Source of the DNA: Polyangiaceae bacterium
GTDB lineage: Bacteria; Myxococcota_A; Polyangia; Polyangiales; Polyangiaceae
NCBI GenBank assembly: GCA_020848455.1
Contig: JADLAB010000337.1
Span: 1 to 32,323, forward strand
DNA: 32,323 bases
Direction of reading: 5' to 3'
Shown: positions 15,648-23,621 of the stretch, piece by piece
How the letters are laid out: every line of letters starts with the position of its first letter
Numbering within the stretch: position 1 is the first letter of the stretch
The notes under the pieces: generated by a model
Seen by the model: the letters and a program-made list of their open reading frames with translations, nothing else
Told to the model about the DNA's origin: nothing
The model's database searches: none
Program-made: the position numbers and the translations under genes

Positions 15648-16601
15648 ATGGTGCGCTTCGTCGGCCACGCCATCCGTCACCTCTACCGGCGCGAGCGCTG
15701 GCCCGCGCCGCTGCGCCGCCTCCTCGTCGCCGAGGGCATGTGCGAGTTCTACCGCACGCTCGCGCGCGGTCTCGCGCGGCCGCTCGCCCTCGCGCGCGCG
15801 GGTGCCGACGGCGCCGCCGAGCCCGACGGGCGCGCGCGCCGCGCCGCGGCCGAGGAGCTCCTGTCGCAGCTCTCGGTGCGCATGTTCGCGCGCCGCTACG
15901 CGATCCTGCGGCGGGAGCACGCGTCGCTGCCCGCGCTCGAGGACGAGCCGCGCGCCCTCGCGCTCCTCATGTCGCAGCTCTACCTGGTCGATCTCGCGCC
16001 GCGCTCGGCGTGGATCTTCGCGGCGCTCGGCGGACCGGCGCGCGGCCTCGGCGAGCGCTGGCGTGCGCGGCAGCTCGGCGCGCCGCTCGACGCCGAGGCG
16101 TGCTGGCGCGAGCTCACGGTGCACCTCGGCGAGGTGCTCGTCGTGTTGACGCAGGAGCTGCCGGCGCACCTGCCGCACGCGCGGCGCGTGCTCGGCGACA
16201 TCTGCTTCGTGTCGGGCCAGCGCTATGCGGGCCACTTCCGGCGCCTGTTCGCCCTCGCCGGGGAGCGCGGTGCCGATCCGGCCGCGCTCGCCATCGAGGT
16301 GCTGCGCACGAGCGAGTACCTCTACCGCGTGAACCCGGAGCACTGGGGTGGCACCGACGCCGCCGCGCGCACCGGCTACCTCGAGGGCACGGCCTGTCCC
16401 TGGTACACCGAGCCCGGCTGGGAGGCCGGTCACTGCGGGATCTTCGGGCGCTTCCAGGCGGGCGTGTGCGCGGAGTTCGGCCTCGGCTACGCCCTGACGA
16501 GCACGATCCCGAAGCACGGCGGCGCGACCTGCCGGGTGGATCTGAAGCCCCTGCCGGCGGAGCGCCTGCGGCGGCCGAAGGCGGCCGCGCTTTCGACCTG
16601 A
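15648..16601 (+). CDS. Unknown 317-aa protein with conserved-looking C-terminal Cys/His region
   Basis: I do not recognise this protein securely. The N-terminal 200 residues are helical and Arg/Ala-rich. The C-terminal 80 residues look catalytic or ligand-binding: EGTACPWYTEPGWEAGHCG, then FQAGVCAEFG, then IPKHGGATCRVDL. The spacing of Cys and Gly resembles the end of ATC-hydrolase-like (L-2-amino-thiazoline-4-carboxylate hydrolase) or V4R-type domains, but this is weak. No signal peptide is visible. It is divergent from the MoxR operon across 109 bp and could be connected with it. The ATG is probably at the transcript 5' end (see the TAACGT box). Confidence 0.7.
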   Translation: MVRFVGHAIRHLYRRERWPAPLRRLLVAEGMCEFYRTLARGLARPLALARAGADGAAEPDGRARRAAAEELLSQLSVRMFARRYAILRREHASLPALEDEPRALALLMSQLYLVDLAPRSAWIFAALGGPARGLGERWRARQLGAPLDAEACWRELTVHLGEVLVVLTQELPAHLPHARRVLGDICFVSGQRYAGHFRRLFALAGERGADPAALAIEVLRTSEYLYRVNPEHWGGTDAAARTGYLEGTACPWYTEPGWEAGHCGIFGRFQAGVCAEFGLGYALTSTIPKHGGATCRVDLKPLPAERLRRPKAAALST

Positions 16602-16613
16602 GCGCGTTGCGGG

Positions 16614-16619
16614 TATCGT
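16614..16619 (+). promoter_or_regulatory. Candidate -10 box (TATCGT) for the MYXO-CTERM protein gene
   Basis: TATCGT lies 49 nt before the GTG at 16669, giving a predicted leader of about 40 nt that contains GGGGAGA as the ribosome binding site. This contrasts with the leaderless-type genes in the window. Confidence 0.3.
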
Positions 16620-16668
16620 GGGTCGTCGTGGGCGCCGCTGGGGCGCTCGCGCTTCTGGGGAGAGCTCC

Positions 16669-18612
16669 GTGAACCTGCGCCTGCTTCTCGCTTCCGCCGC
16701 CGCGCTCGGCGCGGCCGGTCTCGTCACGCCCACCGCGCACGCCGCCACGTGCGACTTCAACGCCTGCACGCAGCAGATCCTCGCGGCTGCCGGCGTCGTC
16801 GTGAACGACATCTTCCGCGACACGAACGGCAACGACGCCTACAACTTGCCGGTCTACGGGTCGCTCTACAACGTCTGGCAGGGCTGCCCGCAGGAGTACC
16901 CGGCCGTGTGCGCAGGCACCTCGCTCCCGCCCTACAACTGCCCCGGCCAGTACAGCTGCGCCTCTCCGGCACCCACGTTCGCCAACGCGAGCAACTACCT
17001 CAACGCCGTCGACCACCTGTGGTGGCAGCCCTGTCGCCTCGGCAACGCCGCGCTCGTCGACGTGGGCGGCGGCCTCATGTGCCCGCAGGACTTCACCTGC
17101 ATCACGGACGACGTGGGCGGCAACTTCTACCCGTGGCAGGGGCTCGTGTTCGACCTCCACGGCCCGTCGAACAAGGTCGCCATCTTCGCGCAGAACGACC
17201 ACGGGCCGCAGCCCTGCGAGTCGCTCGAGTACACGGTGTTCCTCACCGACAACCCGCACGCGACCGAGATCATCCTCCAGCCCGCCGTCGACGGCGTCGA
17301 CCCCAACAAGTGGAACCGCGCGGTCCTGTCGAAGATCTACACCTGGGGCTTCTTCAACACCCGCGCGCCCGATCCCGCGACCTACGGCGTCGCCTGCGGC
17401 GACGTGCCCGAGTTCGCGGTCGAGGACGACTCCTTCGCGCAGGTCTTCTCGCTGCCCTGCGGCATCACCTTCCGCTACGCGTCGATCGTCGCGGGCAACG
17501 ACGGCCTCGATTTCCCGGCCTGCTCGTACAACAGCAACGAGGCCGAGCTCGACGCCGTCGCCGGCCTGACCGAGAGCGGCGCGGGCGTGTGCCCGGACGC
17601 CGACTCCGACCACTACGTCGACTGCGCCTGCCCGGGTGCCCCGCCCGTGTGCGACTGCGCCGACGCGGACCCCACCGTCCACCCCGGCGCCCCCGAGGCG
17701 TGCGATGCGCCGGCCGACGTCGACTGCGACGGCGCCGTCGGCACGCCGTGCGGCGAGGGCTACGCCTGTCACGCCAGCGTGTGCATGGTCGTCTGCACCG
17801 GCGGCGAGAACTCGTACTGCCCCCCGGGCACGACCTGCACCCCCATCGGCAACGGCAACGCCTGCGTGCCCGACGACTGCGGCTGCGCACCGGGGCAGGT
17901 GTGCGTGAACGCCGTGTGCGTGGACGCGTGCTCGACGGTGACGTGCCCTGGCGAGCAGATCTGCCAGGACGGCCAGTGCCTCGACCCGTGCGCGAACGTG
18001 GTGTGCCCGCCCGGGCAGAGCTGCCACGGCGGCACCTGCGTCTCGCCGTGCAACTGCTACCAGGGCAACGTCGGCTGCACGGAGGCCGGCACGGTGTGCG
18101 ACGGCGGCAACACCGACCTCTGCGTCTCGCCGCTCTGCGTCGGCGTGGTGTGCAACATCGGCGAGAGCTGCGACCAGGCGACGGGCCTCTGCGTCGGCTT
18201 CTGCGACGCCGGCGTGCACTGCCCCGAGGGGCAGAAGTGCGTGGAGCCGGACGGCTGCGTGCTCAACTGCGACGGCGTGACCTGCCAGCCCGGCTGGACC
18301 TGCGACCCCGCGACGGGCCAGTGCGCCGACACCTCGTGCGACAACGTCACGTGCTTCGCGCCGCAGTACTGCCAGAACGGCCTGTGCGTCGATCCCGGTA
18401 CCGGTGGCGGCGGCGGCGCGGGCGGTGGGGGTGGCGCCGGCGGCGTCGGGGCGGCGCCGGCCGGGCCGGGCGTGGCCGATCCCGTCGAGGAGGGCAGCTG
18501 CGGCTGCCGCACGGTGGGTCGGTCCGAGGGCGGCACGCTCGCGGGTCTCGCGCTCGCGCTCTTCGCGCTCACGGCCGGCTCGCGCCGCCGGCGCCCGGGG
18601 CCCCAGGCCTAG
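16669..18612 (+). CDS. Secreted Cys-rich protein with MYXO-CTERM sorting tag
   Basis: This 647-residue exported protein has four parts. A signal peptide ends near AHA (about residue 26). A globular region follows to about 300. A putative metal-binding motif of the DADxD...DCDG type (about 310-345, DADSDHYVDC to ADVDCDGAVG) comes next. Then come about 200 residues of EGF-like Cys repeats (CxxxxCPxGxxC type). After a Gly-rich linker the protein ends with SCGCR (Cys611 and Cys613), a hydrophobic stretch (LAGLALALFALTAG) and RRRR. This is the MYXO-CTERM arrangement that myxosortases cleave and anchor in the outer envelope. The GTG is preferred because GGGGAGA lies 5-6 nt upstream and the signal peptide begins there. 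The function is probably adhesion or surface binding. It shares its stop CTAG with the opposite gene. Confidence 0.88.
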   Translation: MNLRLLLASAAALGAAGLVTPTAHAATCDFNACTQQILAAAGVVVNDIFRDTNGNDAYNLPVYGSLYNVWQGCPQEYPAVCAGTSLPPYNCPGQYSCASPAPTFANASNYLNAVDHLWWQPCRLGNAALVDVGGGLMCPQDFTCITDDVGGNFYPWQGLVFDLHGPSNKVAIFAQNDHGPQPCESLEYTVFLTDNPHATEIILQPAVDGVDPNKWNRAVLSKIYTWGFFNTRAPDPATYGVACGDVPEFAVEDDSFAQVFSLPCGITFRYASIVAGNDGLDFPACSYNSNEAELDAVAGLTESGAGVCPDADSDHYVDCACPGAPPVCDCADADPTVHPGAPEACDAPADVDCDGAVGTPCGEGYACHASVCMVVCTGGENSYCPPGTTCTPIGNGNACVPDDCGCAPGQVCVNAVCVDACSTVTCPGEQICQDGQCLDPCANVVCPPGQSCHGGTCVSPCNCYQGNVGCTEAGTVCDGGNTDLCVSPLCVGVVCNIGESCDQATGLCVGFCDAGVHCPEGQKCVEPDGCVLNCDGVTCQPGWTCDPATGQCADTSCDNVTCFAPQYCQNGLCVDPGTGGGGGAGGGGGAGGVGAAPAGPGVADPVEEGSCGCRTVGRSEGGTLAGLALALFALTAGSRRRRPGPQA

Positions 18613-19334
18613 CTCTTCACCTCGAAGCTCGTGCGCCCGAGCTCCTTGCCGTCCTCGTCCCGCACGACGACGTGCCAGGTGCCGGGCGCCTTCGCCGCGG
18701 TGCGCTTGGCCCAGGTGCGCCACCGGGGGACGTCGCCGACCTTGAGCTTCACCGTCGTGCTCGCGCCCTTCGGCGACACGAAGGTGACGCGGATCTCGGT
18801 CGCCTTGCGCGGGGCGTTGTCGAGCTCGACGAAGGCGTAGACCTCGGCGTCGCCGGCCGAGAAGCTCGTCGCCGAGCCGACCGGCTCACGGCCCTCCACG
18901 CGGTGGCTGAGCACGAGGCGCTTGAGGCGGAGCTTCGCGTCGACGGCGGCGGGCTCGGCCGGGTCGTCGTCGTCGCTGCTCGCGGCCTTGTGGTGCGCGC
19001 TGCTCTTGGCGCGGTGGCGACCCTTGCCCGTGCCATGCTCGGGCTCGCCGCGGTCGCGCGTGGGCACCTTGGTCTCTGGCGCGGCGGCCGGCTCGTCCGC
19101 GGGCTCGTCGTCGTCGCCGCTCGCCTTGTCGGGCTGTGGCGGCGACGCGGGGCTCTCGGGCGCGGGCGCACCGGGCACCTCGAGGGCCTTGCCCCGGGAG
19201 AGCGGCGGCGCCTGCTCCGGCGTCACGGACGCGATGCGCTCGGGCTCGGCGCGCTCGCGCACGCGGTCGCACCCGCCGAGCAGAGCGAGCGCCGACACGA
19301 AGGACACGATGGGGATCACAGGGGTCGTTGCCAC
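18609..19334 (-). CDS. DUF2914 lipoprotein
   Basis: This 241-residue protein starts from a GTG. A lipoprotein signal with lipobox LLGGC (Cys22) is followed by a long disordered Pro/Glu/Asp linker including an HHK patch and an acidic SSDDDDP run. The last 100 residues form a DUF2914-type domain (LVLSHRVEGREPVG, then VYAFVELDN, then PRWRTWAKRTAAKAPGTWHVVV). DUF2914 is an envelope-located beta domain of unknown function. No in-frame ATG exists near the signal peptide, which is why the GTG is chosen. The gene converges on the MYXO-CTERM gene and the two stop codons overlap. Confidence 0.8.
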   Translation of the reverse strand: MATTPVIPIVSFVSALALLGGCDRVRERAEPERIASVTPEQAPPLSRGKALEVPGAPAPESPASPPQPDKASGDDDEPADEPAAAPETKVPTRDRGEPEHGTGKGRHRAKSSAHHKAASSDDDDPAEPAAVDAKLRLKRLVLSHRVEGREPVGSATSFSAGDAEVYAFVELDNAPRKATEIRVTFVSPKGASTTVKLKVGDVPRWRTWAKRTAAKAPGTWHVVVRDEDGKELGRTSFEVKS

Positions 19335-19389
19335 GCTCCGCGCATACGCCGAGTCGGGCGACAGGAGAAAGAAAGTGGCGAACTCTTCG

Positions 19390-19417
19390 CGCCCGCGCTC
19401 GAGCGCCCGCGCTCGAG
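19390..19417. repeat. Tandem duplication of a 14-bp unit (CGCCCGCGCTCGAG x2)
   Basis: Two perfect adjacent copies lie in the 131-bp gap between the DUF2914 gene start and the ABC permease end. The flanks continue with similar GC-rich units. Confidence 0.7.
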
Positions 19418-19465
19418 CAACGCGCCCGCGTTCCCTCGCCCCGCACCGTGTCGCGCGCGCCCTCG

Positions 19466-20254
19466 TTAGCTCGAGGCGCTCGTGTAGCTCCGGATGGCGG
19501 CGCGCCACACGAGCCGGCTCAGGCCGAGGAGCGCGAGCGCGCCGCCCGCGCTCGCGAGGGCCGTCCCGGCGTCGAGCGCGCCGAGCAGGGCCATCGCGGG
19601 GTAGGTCGTCATGACGGCGACGGGGATGACGAACGTGAACACGATGCGCCACGCGCCCCGGAACACCTGCACGGGCCAGCGCGCGGTGTCGAAGATCGCG
19701 CTCAAGAGATACGTGAGGTTATCTAGTCTAACTACCCAGAATGATGCGGCTGCGCACAGGATCCACAGCGCGTACATCGCCAGGACGCCGGTCGCGAAGA
19801 GGGCGAGCCCGACGAGCAGGTGACCGGGCTCCGGGCCGTGGCCGCGCAGGACGAAGGCGTACACGGCGACGCCCGCCGCGCCGAGCAGATCGAGCACCTT
19901 CCAGGGCTCGTAGCGCGACCCCGACACGAGCAGCTGTGCGTCGACCGGCTTCAGCAGGACGTAGTCGAAGGCGCCCGTGCGGATGCGGTCCACGAGCTCT
20001 ACGAGCGAGGGGTTCACGACGCCCTCGACGACCGCCCGCACGCCCATGAAGTACGCGAGCACGACGAGCGCCGAGGGCGCATCCCAGCCCGCCACGGTGT
20101 CGCGCTCGCCGTAGAGCACGAACAGGGGCAGCAGCGCGACGGCCATCCAGGCCGCCGACATGGCGCCCTCGACGAGGAAGTCGGCGCGGTAGGCCATCGC
20201 CGAGGCGACGCTCATCCGGAGCTGCACGCCGAGGAGCCGGAGGTAGCGTCTCAT
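19466..20254 (-). CDS. ABC-2 type permease (DUF990 family), second subunit
   Basis: This 262-residue integral membrane protein has about six hydrophobic segments. It contains the family-typical stretch FMGVRAVVEGVVNPSLVELVDRIRTGAFDYVLLKPVDAQ split over two regions, matching the conserved RxGxFDxxLLKPV motif. The DUF990/ABC-2 permease pair forms the export pore with the ATPase encoded two genes upstream. The start overlaps the first permease stop (ATGA at 20254-20251). The substrate is unknown; related systems are annotated as drug, daunorubicin-like or uncharacterised exporters. Confidence 0.85.
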   Translation of the reverse strand: MRRYLRLLGVQLRMSVASAMAYRADFLVEGAMSAAWMAVALLPLFVLYGERDTVAGWDAPSALVVLAYFMGVRAVVEGVVNPSLVELVDRIRTGAFDYVLLKPVDAQLLVSGSRYEPWKVLDLLGAAGVAVYAFVLRGHGPEPGHLLVGLALFATGVLAMYALWILCAAASFWVVRLDNLTYLLSAIFDTARWPVQVFRGAWRIVFTFVIPVAVMTTYPAMALLGALDAGTALASAGGALALLGLSRLVWRAAIRSYTSASS

Positions 20255-21060
20255 CCGCCCACCGCCTCGAAGCGCCGCACCCCGAGGCGCCACACCGTGA
20301 GCGCCACGAGGACGGTCGCCGCCGCCCAGCCGAGCTGCACCCCGAGCAGGCGGGCGAGGTCCGCACCCGACAGCGTGCGTGTCAGGAGCTCGACCGGCGT
20401 CGTCAGCATGGCCGGAAACGGCGTGAGCTCGGCCACGGTCGCCACCCAGCGCGGCAGGAGCGGCAGCGGCAGGAGGTAGCCCGACAGGAGCGAGAACAGG
20501 CCGAAGTACAGGTTCGCGATCGCCATCGACTTCGTGATGAAGAAGGCGAGCGAGCCGATGGTGAAGAGCGTGGCGAAGGTGACGAGCCAGGCGAGCGCGA
20601 CGGACGGCAGCACGCACAGGAGCTGCCCGGGGTCGCCGCTGAGCGCGCTCGCCCCCGAGCTCGCGAGCAGGACGAGCGCGATCGGCAGCGCCACGATGGT
20701 GCGGAAGGGGACGGCCGCGAGGTGACTCGCGCCGAGGGCCACGAAGGGGTGCACCGGCCGCAAGAGGCGCATCGCGAGCGCGCCCGTGCGGACTTCCTCG
20801 CTCACCTGCCACGACACCCACGAGCCCGTGAGGTTGCGCACGACGAGGGTCGCGAGGTAGTACGCGACGAAATCCGGCGAGGCGTAGCCCCGGAACGGGC
20901 CCTCGCCGGCCACGCTGGTCCACAGGCCGAGCATGACGAGCGGCAGGGTCGAGGTGAGCAGCCAGACCAGGAACTCGGCGCGGTAGGCCACCGTCTCGGC
21001 GACGCCCACGCGGAACAGGGTCGGCAGCGCCCGGAGCGCGCGGCTCGTGCCGGACCTCAC
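20251..21060 (-). CDS. ABC-2 type permease (DUF990 family), first subunit
   Basis: This 269-residue membrane protein has about six hydrophobic segments. Its YRAEFLVWLL N-terminal helix and SEEVRTGALAMRLLRPVHP motif match the other permease, which shows that the two are paralogous halves of one pore. The start is a GTG whose GTGA overlaps the ATPase stop (21060-21057), so the whole trio is translationally coupled. No binding protein belongs to the trio, consistent with an exporter. Confidence 0.85.
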   Translation of the reverse strand: MRSGTSRALRALPTLFRVGVAETVAYRAEFLVWLLTSTLPLVMLGLWTSVAGEGPFRGYASPDFVAYYLATLVVRNLTGSWVSWQVSEEVRTGALAMRLLRPVHPFVALGASHLAAVPFRTIVALPIALVLLASSGASALSGDPGQLLCVLPSVALAWLVTFATLFTIGSLAFFITKSMAIANLYFGLFSLLSGYLLPLPLLPRWVATVAELTPFPAMLTTPVELLTRTLSGADLARLLGVQLGWAAATVLVALTVWRLGVRRFEAVGG

Positions 21061-22073
21061 GTGGCGCCGCCCGCCTCGGCGGCCTCGCTCGCGGCCCGCT
21101 CCTCGCGCGCCTTGCCGAACATCGCCCGCAGGATCTCCTCGAGCGGCGGGTCCTCGATGGCGAGGTCGGCGACGTGCAGCGGCCCGAGCAGCCGCCCGAC
21201 CACGGCCGGGATCTCGCGCTCGACGACGCGCAGGGTCACGCGCGTGCCCTCGCGCAGGATGACGGCGCCGAGCCGCTCGAGCTCGTCCGCGCCGACCTCG
21301 CTCGTCAGCGTGAAGGACACGCGCTTGTCGGGGTCCATCGTCTTGACGAGCTGCCGGAGATCGCCGTCGTGGACGAGCTTGCCCTCGTCGATCACGAGGA
21401 TGCGCGGGCACAGCGCCACGACGTCGTCCATGTAGTGCGACGTGAGGAGCACCGTCGCCTCGTGGCGCTGGTTGTAGCGCCGCACGAAGTCGCGGATCGC
21501 GAGCTGCATCGCCACGTCGAGGCCGATCGTCGGCTCGTCGAGGAACAGCGTCTTCGGCCGGTGGAGCAGGGCGGCGGCGAGCTCGCACTTCATGCGCTCG
21601 CCGAGCGACAGCTGGCGCGTGGGCTTGTCGACGAGCTTGCCGAGCTCGAGCAGCTCGGTGAGCTCCGCGAGCGTGGCGTCGAACTCGGCCTTCGGCACGT
21701 CGAAGATCGCGCGGTTCATCGCGTAGGTCTCCGACGGCGGGAGATCCCAGATGAGCTGGGACTTCTGGCCCATCACGAGCGTGATCGAGCCGAGGAGCTC
21801 GGGTGGTCGCTTCGAGGGCACGTACCCGTCCACCGTCACCGCGCCGCTCGTCGGGTGGAGCAGCCCCGCGAGGAGCTTCAGCGTCGTCGTCTTGCCGGCG
21901 CCGTTCGGGCCGAGGAACCCGACGCGCTCGCCGCGCTCGATGCGGAAGCTCACGTTCTCGACCGCCCGGACGACCTCGTAGCGGCGCCGGAACACCGAGG
22001 CGAGCGCCGCCGCGAAGCCCGGCTTGCGGCGGTGCACCTTGAAGTGCTTCGTCAGCTCGTCTGCGCGGATCAC
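21057..22073 (-). CDS. ABC-2 exporter ATP-binding protein
   Basis: This 338-residue ABC ATPase has Walker A GPNGAGKT (55-62), signature LSLGE (154-158), Walker B LFLDEPT (175-181) and H-loop His212 in TSHYMDD. The insertion between the first strands (VFRRRYEVVRAVENVSF) is typical of ATPases paired with DUF990 permeases. It powers export by the two downstream permeases at the inner membrane. The start is a GTG at 22073; GAGG is only 2 nt upstream. A TAGCTT box at 22091-22086 predicts a leader of a few nt. It is divergent from the PhnD-like gene. Confidence 0.9.
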   Translation of the reverse strand: MIRADELTKHFKVHRRKPGFAAALASVFRRRYEVVRAVENVSFRIERGERVGFLGPNGAGKTTTLKLLAGLLHPTSGAVTVDGYVPSKRPPELLGSITLVMGQKSQLIWDLPPSETYAMNRAIFDVPKAEFDATLAELTELLELGKLVDKPTRQLSLGERMKCELAAALLHRPKTLFLDEPTIGLDVAMQLAIRDFVRRYNQRHEATVLLTSHYMDDVVALCPRILVIDEGKLVHDGDLRQLVKTMDPDKRVSFTLTSEVGADELERLGAVILREGTRVTLRVVEREIPAVVGRLLGPLHVADLAIEDPPLEEILRAMFGKAREERAASEAAEAGGAT

Positions 22074-22085
22074 GGCCTCGGGGGC

Positions 22086-22091
22086 AAGCTA
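22086..22091 (-). promoter_or_regulatory. Candidate -10 box (TAGCTT) for the ABC-2 exporter operon
   Basis: On the minus strand TAGCTT lies 12 nt before the GTG at 22073, predicting a leader of roughly 5 nt. It is about 50 bp from the divergent TACAAT box. Confidence 0.35.
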
Positions 22092-22138
22092 CACGAGGCC
22101 GCGGCGGATCGCGACCGCGGGTCGGCGCCGGAATGCAC

Positions 22139-22144
22139 TACAAT
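22139..22144 (+). promoter_or_regulatory. Candidate -10 box (TACAAT) exactly 7 nt before GTG 22152
   Basis: TACAAT is the best -10 match in the window and is followed by GCGCGCC and then GTG at 22152. The box overlaps the ATG at 22143, so a transcript from it could not use that ATG. Confidence 0.5.
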
Positions 22145-22151
22145 GCGCGCC

Positions 22152-23051
22152 GTGGCGCGCGACCCCGGCGACGAGCTCGTGGATCCGGCCGGGCACGCCC
22201 CGACCGAGGCCCTCGTGCGGGGCCCCCGCACCGCCGGCGCGCCCGGTGGCCTGCGCTTCGCCGCGGTCCTCGGCCCGGACGCCGAGACCTCGCACCCGAT
22301 CTTCGCGGGCCTGTGCGAGGCGCTCGGCCGCGCGCTCTCGGTCCCCGTGACGGGCGCGGCGTACGCGAGCTACGACGAGCTGCTCGAGGTGGTGGCGCTC
22401 GGGCGCTTCGAGCTCGTGTGGCTGCCGCCGCTCCTGGCGCTCCGGGCGGCGCGTGGCGCTGCCGCCGAGGCGGTCGTGCTGCCGGTGCGCAACGGGGCGG
22501 TGAGCTACTCGACCGCGCTCTTCGTGCGCCCCGACTCGCCGATCCGGGGCGTCGACGATCTCGGCGGCAGCCGCATCGCCTGGGTCGATCGCCTCAGCGT
22601 CGGCGGGCACCTCGTCGCGCGCGCGCTGCTCCGCGCGCGCGGCCTCGATCCGCAGCGGGTCTTCGCCGAGGAGCGCTTCCTCGGCTCGCACGGCGCCGTC
22701 GCCCGTGCGGTCGAGCGCGGGCGCGCCGACGTGGGCGCGTCCTTCGCGTACTTCGCGCGCCCCGAGGGCGGCGCCCGGCAGGTGCGGCACGCCGGCTGGG
22801 GCACCCTGCCGGTGCGGGTGCTGGTCGACGTCGGCGGCATCCCCATGGACCTGCTCGCCGTCCGACCGGGGCTCGCCCCCGAGCTCCGCCGCGGCGTGTC
22901 CGACGCTCTGCTCGCCCCGGGGGACGGCGACGTCGCGCGCCTCGCTCGGGCGCTCTTGTCCGCCGAGTCCTTCGAGCCGGCGCCGCCTGGGCTGTTCGAC
23001 GAGCTCGCGGGCGTGCTCGCGCACGTCGACTTCGACCCCACCGACGAGTGA
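22152..23051 (+). CDS. PhnD/SsuA-type periplasmic-binding-fold protein without signal peptide
   Basis: This is a 299-residue protein from GTG 22152, or 302 from ATG 22143. It has the phosphonate/phosphite-binding (PhnD-like) fold markers: an early strand LRFAAVLGPDAE, YDELLEVVALGRFELVWLPP, VDDLGGSRIAWVDRLSVGG, and FLGSHGAVARAVERGRADVGA. Classical members are periplasmic and feed an ABC importer. This one has no signal peptide or lipobox, and the adjacent ABC genes are an exporter on the other strand. A cytoplasmic sensor or an enzyme-like repurposing is therefore possible. GTG 22152 is favoured because TACAAT sits exactly 7 nt upstream and overlaps the alternative ATG. Confidence 0.8.
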   Translation: MARDPGDELVDPAGHAPTEALVRGPRTAGAPGGLRFAAVLGPDAETSHPIFAGLCEALGRALSVPVTGAAYASYDELLEVVALGRFELVWLPPLLALRAARGAAAEAVVLPVRNGAVSYSTALFVRPDSPIRGVDDLGGSRIAWVDRLSVGGHLVARALLRARGLDPQRVFAEERFLGSHGAVARAVERGRADVGASFAYFARPEGGARQVRHAGWGTLPVRVLVDVGGIPMDLLAVRPGLAPELRRGVSDALLAPGDGDVARLARALLSAESFEPAPPGLFDELAGVLAHVDFDPTDE

Positions 23052-23054
23052 CGC

Positions 23055-23100
23055 GCGCGGGTGCGGGCGAAGGTGCGAGCGCGGGCGCGGGCGGGAGCGA
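23055..23100. repeat. Short GC hexamer-like tract (GCGGGT/GCGAGC)
   Basis: About 45 bp of degenerate GCGGGC, GTGCGA and GCGAGC units between two same-strand genes. It resembles the tract at 8958-9104. Confidence 0.5.
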
Positions 23101-23117
23101 GCGTCTGGCCGACGGTG

Positions 23118-23123
23118 TAGAAT
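23118..23123 (+). promoter_or_regulatory. Candidate -10 box (TAGAAT) exactly 7 nt before ATG 23131
   Basis: TAGAAT is followed by CCGGCCG and the ATG. This is the same spacing as at 15648 and 22152. No ribosome binding site is present between the box and the ATG. Confidence 0.5.
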
Positions 23124-23130
23124 CCGGCCG

Positions 23131-23619
23131 ATGGCGCCCGCGCTCCCCACCGGCTCGTCGCGTGCGGATCTCGCGCTCGGGCTCGCGCTCGTGGCGAGCG
23201 TCGCCTCGTGCCGCGCGCCCGAGGTGGCGCCCGGGAGCGTGCCGATCGTCGAGCTTGCGCCCTCCGGCAGGACCGCTCCGGCGCCGCGTGCGACCGACGC
23301 GACCGAGGCGACGGACGCGCAGGGCGGCCTCGAGTCGAGCGCGGCGCCGGCCTACGTGCCGCCGGCGCCGAAGAAGCCCGGCTCCGCGGGGCCCGGCGCG
23401 GTCGGGGGCGCCACCGACCGCGATGGCGACGGCATCCCCGACCTCTACGACCGGTGCCCTTCGAACGCGGAGGACGTCGACGGCTTCGCGGACGCCGACG
23501 GGTGCCCCGAGGGCGACGACGATCGGGACGGCGTGCCCGACGTCGCCGATCGTTGCCCCACCGTGCCGGGCCTGCCGCCCGATGGCTGCCCCCGCGCCTC
23601 GACCCCGTGGAGGCCGTGA
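23131..23619 (+). CDS. Small lipoprotein with thrombospondin type 3-like calcium repeats
   Basis: This 162-residue protein has a lipoprotein signal with VASC (Cys27) and a Pro/Ala-rich linker. Two or three acidic repeats of the TSP3/OmpA-linker kind follow: DRDGDGIPDLYDRCPSNAED, DVDGFADADGCPEGDD and DRDGVPDVADRCPTVPG. Such repeats bind Ca2+ and normally connect outer-membrane domains. Here no OmpA domain follows, so the protein is short for the group. The stop lies 2 nt before the next gene's likely start, so the pair is probably an operon acting in the outer membrane. Confidence 0.78.
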   Translation: MAPALPTGSSRADLALGLALVASVASCRAPEVAPGSVPIVELAPSGRTAPAPRATDATEATDAQGGLESSAAPAYVPPAPKKPGSAGPGAVGGATDRDGDGIPDLYDRCPSNAEDVDGFADADGCPEGDDDRDGVPDVADRCPTVPGLPPDGCPRASTPWRP

Positions 23620-23621
23620 GC

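Noticed and set aside
12984-16832. 1282-codon continuous minus frame
   Set aside because: Only the last 332 codons (from 13982) have sensible composition; the rest runs antisense or out of frame to the MoxR and 15648 genes.
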